Below, one piece after another: positions 6,793-8,634 of a DNA stretch of 8,634 nucleotides. This DNA is from Cocleimonas sp. (GTDB lineage: Bacteria > Pseudomonadota > Gammaproteobacteria > Thiotrichales > Thiotrichaceae). How positions within the stretch are numbered: position 1 is the first letter of the stretch; every line of letters starts with the position of its first letter. A program made the translations under genes and the position numbers. Under the pieces are notes generated by a model. That model was given only the letters and a program-made list of their open reading frames with translations, ran no database searches and was not told the DNA's origin. The stretch covers positions 1 to 8,634 of the forward strand of contig JAGLDT010000098.1 of the NCBI GenBank assembly GCA_023145485.1, written 5' to 3'.

Positions 6793-7656
6793 TTAGTTGT
6801 CAAAAACACCCCATTTAGAAATATCAACCATATGCCCCGCTTCTTCTGCGATCGGAGGGAATTGATTAGTCACTGCATCAGAAACAGTGACAGGGTCAGG
6901 CGTACTAATATAAGGGAATCGCCAGCCACCTGGCATACGCCCTAGTTTACGTGGTACCCCCATACTTTCATCCCATGCAGTATCGGTAAAATCAGTATAG
7001 AAATCAGGCCAAATATTGCGTTTATTTCCCCATGATTTTTTTCTATTACTATTACTTATTTTAGGTACAAAAGGAAAGTCATTCCCTATATTGCCCCACT
7101 TATTATTACCACCATGCATTAGGCTTAAGCCCTTATTATTAGCGAATGGCATTACAGGAAAAGAAAAAGGATTAGTATTGTTTGATCCTAAATTACTAGG
7201 AAAATTATTGCCATTGCCTCCATTTGATGAGCGTTGTACACCTGGAAATTTCATTGTTTGCTGTCGATAACCACGATTAAGGGCATTGTATTTTTTTTGC
7301 ATTGCACTATTCGCAATTGGATTACTATTAAACATCTGAATAGGGGCTGCAAATTGAGGGATTGATCTTAACCGTGGAGCATCAGGCGTTGAAAACTGAT
7401 TGATAAATACCTGTGCTTGTTGCGCCAAAGGTGGGAAAGAAGAGGGAGGTACAGCAACATGCTCTAGTAAGGCCTGTTGTATTTGTTGTTCCGATGGAAA
7501 GTAAGATTTCTGTTTTGTGGTCGGAGTCATTGTTGGAGCAATAAAGGCCCTGACCTGATTTAACTGTTGAGCATTGCTTATCGACGTTGCAAGCATTGTA
7601 ATAGAAAACAGGGGAATTATCGTTGTTAGTATTAGACTGTTTTTTAATTTCTTCAT
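6793..7656 (-). CDS. Unrecognised secreted protein rich in Asn, Gly, Pro and Phe
   Basis: A 287-residue exported protein I cannot place firmly. Residues 1-29 form a signal peptide ending in ISNA before QQ. The mature N-terminal third is Gln/Pro-rich (EQQIQQALLEH near 56-66, PPSSFPPLAQQAQ near 70-82). Residues about 137-212 are low complexity, dominated by Asn, Gly, Phe, Pro and Ser, with repeated short FP and NN patterns such as NPFSFPVMPFANNKG (162-176). Then comes a compact Trp/Asp-rich part, WPDFYTDFTDTAW (216-228), followed by GRMPGGWRFP (239-248). There is no Cys and no enzymatic motif, which fits a structural, matrix or inclusion-coat protein. A faint likeness to sulfur-globule-type proteins (Asn/Gly-rich secreted proteins with WPDF and PGG motifs) comes to mind, but Tyr is sparse and I hold this at low confidence. 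The coding frame is supported by the signal peptide, an extended -10 promoter upstream and exact abutment with the neighbour's stop. The Shine-Dalgarno is poor. Confidence 0.75.
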   Translation of the reverse strand: MKKLKNSLILTTIIPLFSITMLATSISNAQQLNQVRAFIAPTMTPTTKQKSYFPSEQQIQQALLEHVAVPPSSFPPLAQQAQVFINQFSTPDAPRLRSIPQFAAPIQMFNSNPIANSAMQKKYNALNRGYRQQTMKFPGVQRSSNGGNGNNFPSNLGSNNTNPFSFPVMPFANNKGLSLMHGGNNKWGNIGNDFPFVPKISNSNRKKSWGNKRNIWPDFYTDFTDTAWDESMGVPRKLGRMPGGWRFPYISTPDPVTVSDAVTNQFPPIAEEAGHMVDISKWGVFDN

Positions 7657-7692
7657 AGCGATGTGGAGTAATAGTTATTAAATAAGGCTCCA

Positions 7693-7720
7693 ATTATATC
7701 AGGAAGCCAAATATAAGTAA
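7693..7720 (-). promoter_or_regulatory. Extended -10 promoter of the secreted-protein gene
   Basis: Read on the minus strand, TGATATAAT (7701 to 7693) is a perfect extended -10 element (TGnTATAAT). A poor -35 candidate, TTACTT (7720-7715), lies 16 bases upstream, which is tolerated with an extended -10. The -10 is 36 bases from the start codon, giving a leader of roughly 30 bases. Two inverted repeats overlap it, so repression at this site is plausible. Confidence 0.55.
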
Positions 7721-7729
7721 CTTCTGATA
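7697..7729. repeat. Inverted repeat A over the secreted-protein promoter
   Basis: TATCAGGAAG (7697-7706) is complementary to CTTCTGATA (7721-7729) with one unpaired G. The left arm overlaps the extended -10 element, so a dimeric regulator bound here would block transcription. This is inferred from position. Confidence 0.4.
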
Positions 7730-7740
7730 TTCTTATATTT
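7709..7740. repeat. Inverted repeat B, interleaved with repeat A
   Basis: AAATATAAG (7709-7717) and CTTATATTT (7732-7740) are perfectly complementary over 9 bases with a 14-base spacer. The left arm sits inside the spacer of repeat A and the right arm lies beyond it. The spacer equals that of repeat A, suggesting two staggered binding sites. AT-rich arms of this length can arise by chance. Confidence 0.4.
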
Positions 7741-7843
7741 AGATCAAATAATAGTCATTAGACTAGTCCTGCGAATTATATTTTATAAATTTCACCCTCT
7801 CTGTGGTTTCTATTTGCGTGTTTATTTCCTTGGAGTAGCCTTA

Positions 7844-7870
7844 ATGAAAGCAAGTTTTAAAAATAGCTAA
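7844..7870 (+). other. Eight-codon ORF with a good ribosome binding site (possible leader peptide or gene remnant)
   Basis: GGAG at 7832-7835 is 8 bases ahead of an ATG that opens MKASFKNS and then a TAA. It is 77 bases upstream of the next gene on the same strand. It could be a leader peptide, the start of a decayed gene, or chance. The peptide has no run of one amino acid as in attenuator leaders, and no terminator/antiterminator pair is evident downstream. Confidence 0.2.
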
Positions 7871-7934
7871 ATTATCGGGAAAATTATTAATAGACATTGT
7901 AAAATTACTCTTAAAATAGATATTTACAAATCAC

Positions 7935-7938
7935 AGGA
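7935..7938 (+). promoter_or_regulatory. Ribosome binding site of the NAD(P)-binding protein gene
   Basis: AGGA lies 9 bases before the ATG at 7948. It supports this start, which places the Rossmann strand right at the N-terminus as expected. Confidence 0.6.
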
Positions 7939-7947
7939 AAAGAAAAA

Positions 7948-8634
7948 ATGAATCAAGCAGTTGTCATTATTGGAATGGGAGAGATTGGCTCAGTACTAGC
8001 CCGCGGACTATTAAAAACAGGTCATCCTGTTTACCCTATCACGCGCAATATGGATATGGCAGAACAAGCAATGCTTATTACTGATCCTATCGCCGTTATT
8101 GTTGCAGTAGGGGAAAATGATTTACATGCCATCTTATCCAATGTGCCTAAAAACTGGCAGAAGAATCTAGTCTTAATCCAAAATGAATTATTACCCAGAG
8201 ATTGGCAACAATATAGCTTTCCTACACCCACCATTATTTCCGTTTGGTTTGAGAAAAAGCAAGGTCAAGATGTCAAAGTTGTTGTAGCCTCCCCTATACA
8301 TGGCACTCAAGCACAACTAATGTTTGATGCCTTTGAAACATTAAATATCCCCGCAGAAATCATCACCGATAAAGCAGAAATGACAGCAGAGTTAGTGCGC
8401 AAAAATTATTATATTCTTACCAGCAATATTGCAGGGCTAAAAGTAGGTGGAACTGTTGGCGAACTATGGCGAGATCATCAAGACGTTGCTAAGGCGATTA
8501 TTGAGGATGTACATGCGATACAAGAACACTTAGTAGGTGGAACTTTAGATAATGAAATGCTGACTAACGCTATGCTGGTTGCATTTGAAGGAGATCCTGA
8601 GCACGGCTGCATGGGGCGTAGCGCACCTGCTCGT
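7948..8634 (+). CDS. Rossmann-fold NAD(P)-binding protein, ketopantoate-reductase-like (3' truncated)
   Basis: An uninterrupted frame of 229 codons runs off the right edge of the window. The N-terminus is a dinucleotide-binding Rossmann strand-loop-helix, VVIIGMGEIGSVLARG, with GxGxxG at residues 9-14; Arg33 at the end of the second strand (PITRN) would suit NADP(H). A helical second domain starts near residue 143 and contains ELVRKNYYILTSNIAGL. By memory of ketopantoate reductase (PanE), Lys152 and Asn160 have the 8-residue spacing of its catalytic Lys and a substrate-binding Asn, but the intermediate Asn is Ile156 here, so the substrate is probably different. Later motifs GGTVGELW (167-174) and EHGCMGRSAPAR (218-229) look like family-specific signatures of a conserved proteobacterial protein of unknown substrate. 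The enzyme activity is not known. The gene is divergent from the secreted-protein gene. Confidence 0.75.
   Translation, partial: MNQAVVIIGMGEIGSVLARGLLKTGHPVYPITRNMDMAEQAMLITDPIAVIVAVGENDLHAILSNVPKNWQKNLVLIQNELLPRDWQQYSFPTPTIISVWFEKKQGQDVKVVVASPIHGTQAQLMFDAFETLNIPAEIITDKAEMTAELVRKNYYILTSNIAGLKVGGTVGELWRDHQDVAKAIIEDVHAIQEHLVGGTLDNEMLTNAMLVAFEGDPEHGCMGRSAPAR

Larger units (their letters stand above)
7741..7947. other. Rest of the intergenic region before the NAD(P)-binding protein gene
   Basis: This AT-rich stretch separates two divergent genes. It holds a small hairpin-capable element, TAGTC ATTA GACTA (7752-7765), overlapping the 8-bp palindrome GACTAGTC (7761-7768), and a tiny ORF described separately. 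A possible -35 TAGACT lies at 7759-7764, but no good -10 is found at the right distance. I see no convincing sigma-70 promoter for the downstream gene and no RNA gene. Confidence 0.3.

Noticed and set aside
7016..7270. An 84-codon plus-strand ORF opposite the low-complexity part of the secreted protein
   Set aside because: Its Leu/Pro-rich product is the expected antisense reading of the Asn/Gly/Phe/Pro-rich gene on the other strand, with no independent support.
7382..7693. A 103-codon minus-strand ORF overlapping the secreted-protein gene in another frame
   Set aside because: It overlaps a frame with a clear signal peptide and a good promoter. Its own product has no recognisable domain or export signal, and no ribosome binding site stands out.
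8031..8234. A 67-codon minus-strand ORF inside the NAD(P)-binding protein gene
   Set aside because: The plus-strand frame is open for 229 codons with a Rossmann motif and a ribosome binding site, so the opposite-strand ORF is incidental.
1..8634. CRISPR array, insertion sequence, phage genes, or toxin-antitoxin or defence genes
   Set aside because: No regularly spaced repeats, transposase motifs, terminal repeats or defence domains are visible, and all large frames are explained by envelope, cofactor, signalling or unassigned genes.

Overview
The window looks like an AT-rich chromosomal segment from a Gram-negative gammaproteobacterium. This rests on MlaA (outer-membrane lipid asymmetry), Mpl (murein tripeptide ligase, mainly a beta/gammaproteobacterial recycling enzyme) next to UbiX (the same mpl-ubiX order as in Pseudomonas), an OmpV/MipA-type outer-membrane protein, and an RstA/RstB-like two-component system. 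No mobile element, tRNA, rRNA or CRISPR array is visible, and base composition looks uniform by eye. I cannot name the genus.

Bases 1-2394 are a tight same-strand cluster: the 3' end of mlaA (cut by the window edge), mpl and ubiX, with gaps of 3 and 4 bases, so almost certainly one transcript. It combines outer-membrane lipid maintenance, peptidoglycan recycling and prenyl-FMN synthesis for ubiquinone. It collides tail-to-tail, with a 4-base overlap, with a minus-strand gene for a MipA/OmpV-family outer-membrane beta-barrel (2391-3176).

The MipA-like gene is divergent from an OmpR-class response regulator and its sensor kinase (3431-5847, genes overlapping by 7 bases). The shared upstream region (3177-3430) is rich in inverted and direct repeats and holds a partial match to the RstA box. 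The likely reading is that the two-component system controls the barrel gene and itself. The kinase is longer than RstB because its periplasmic part appears to carry two tandem copies of an RstB-like sensor module. A lipoprotein gene (5938-6792, DUF6279-like) follows 90 bases downstream and may belong to the same envelope-response group.

The lipoprotein gene abuts, with zero spacing, a minus-strand gene for an unrecognised secreted protein rich in Asn, Gly, Pro and Phe (6793-7656). This gene has a good extended -10 promoter overlaid by two interleaved inverted repeats. The remaining 7657-7947 intergenic region also contains a tiny ORF with a good ribosome binding site. From 7948 to the window end runs a 3'-truncated gene for a Rossmann-fold NAD(P)-binding protein distantly like ketopantoate reductase.

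No clearly new molecular system is evident. The most unusual items are the duplicated sensor domain, the repeat-dense control region between the barrel gene and the two-component system, and the secreted low-complexity protein with its structured promoter.
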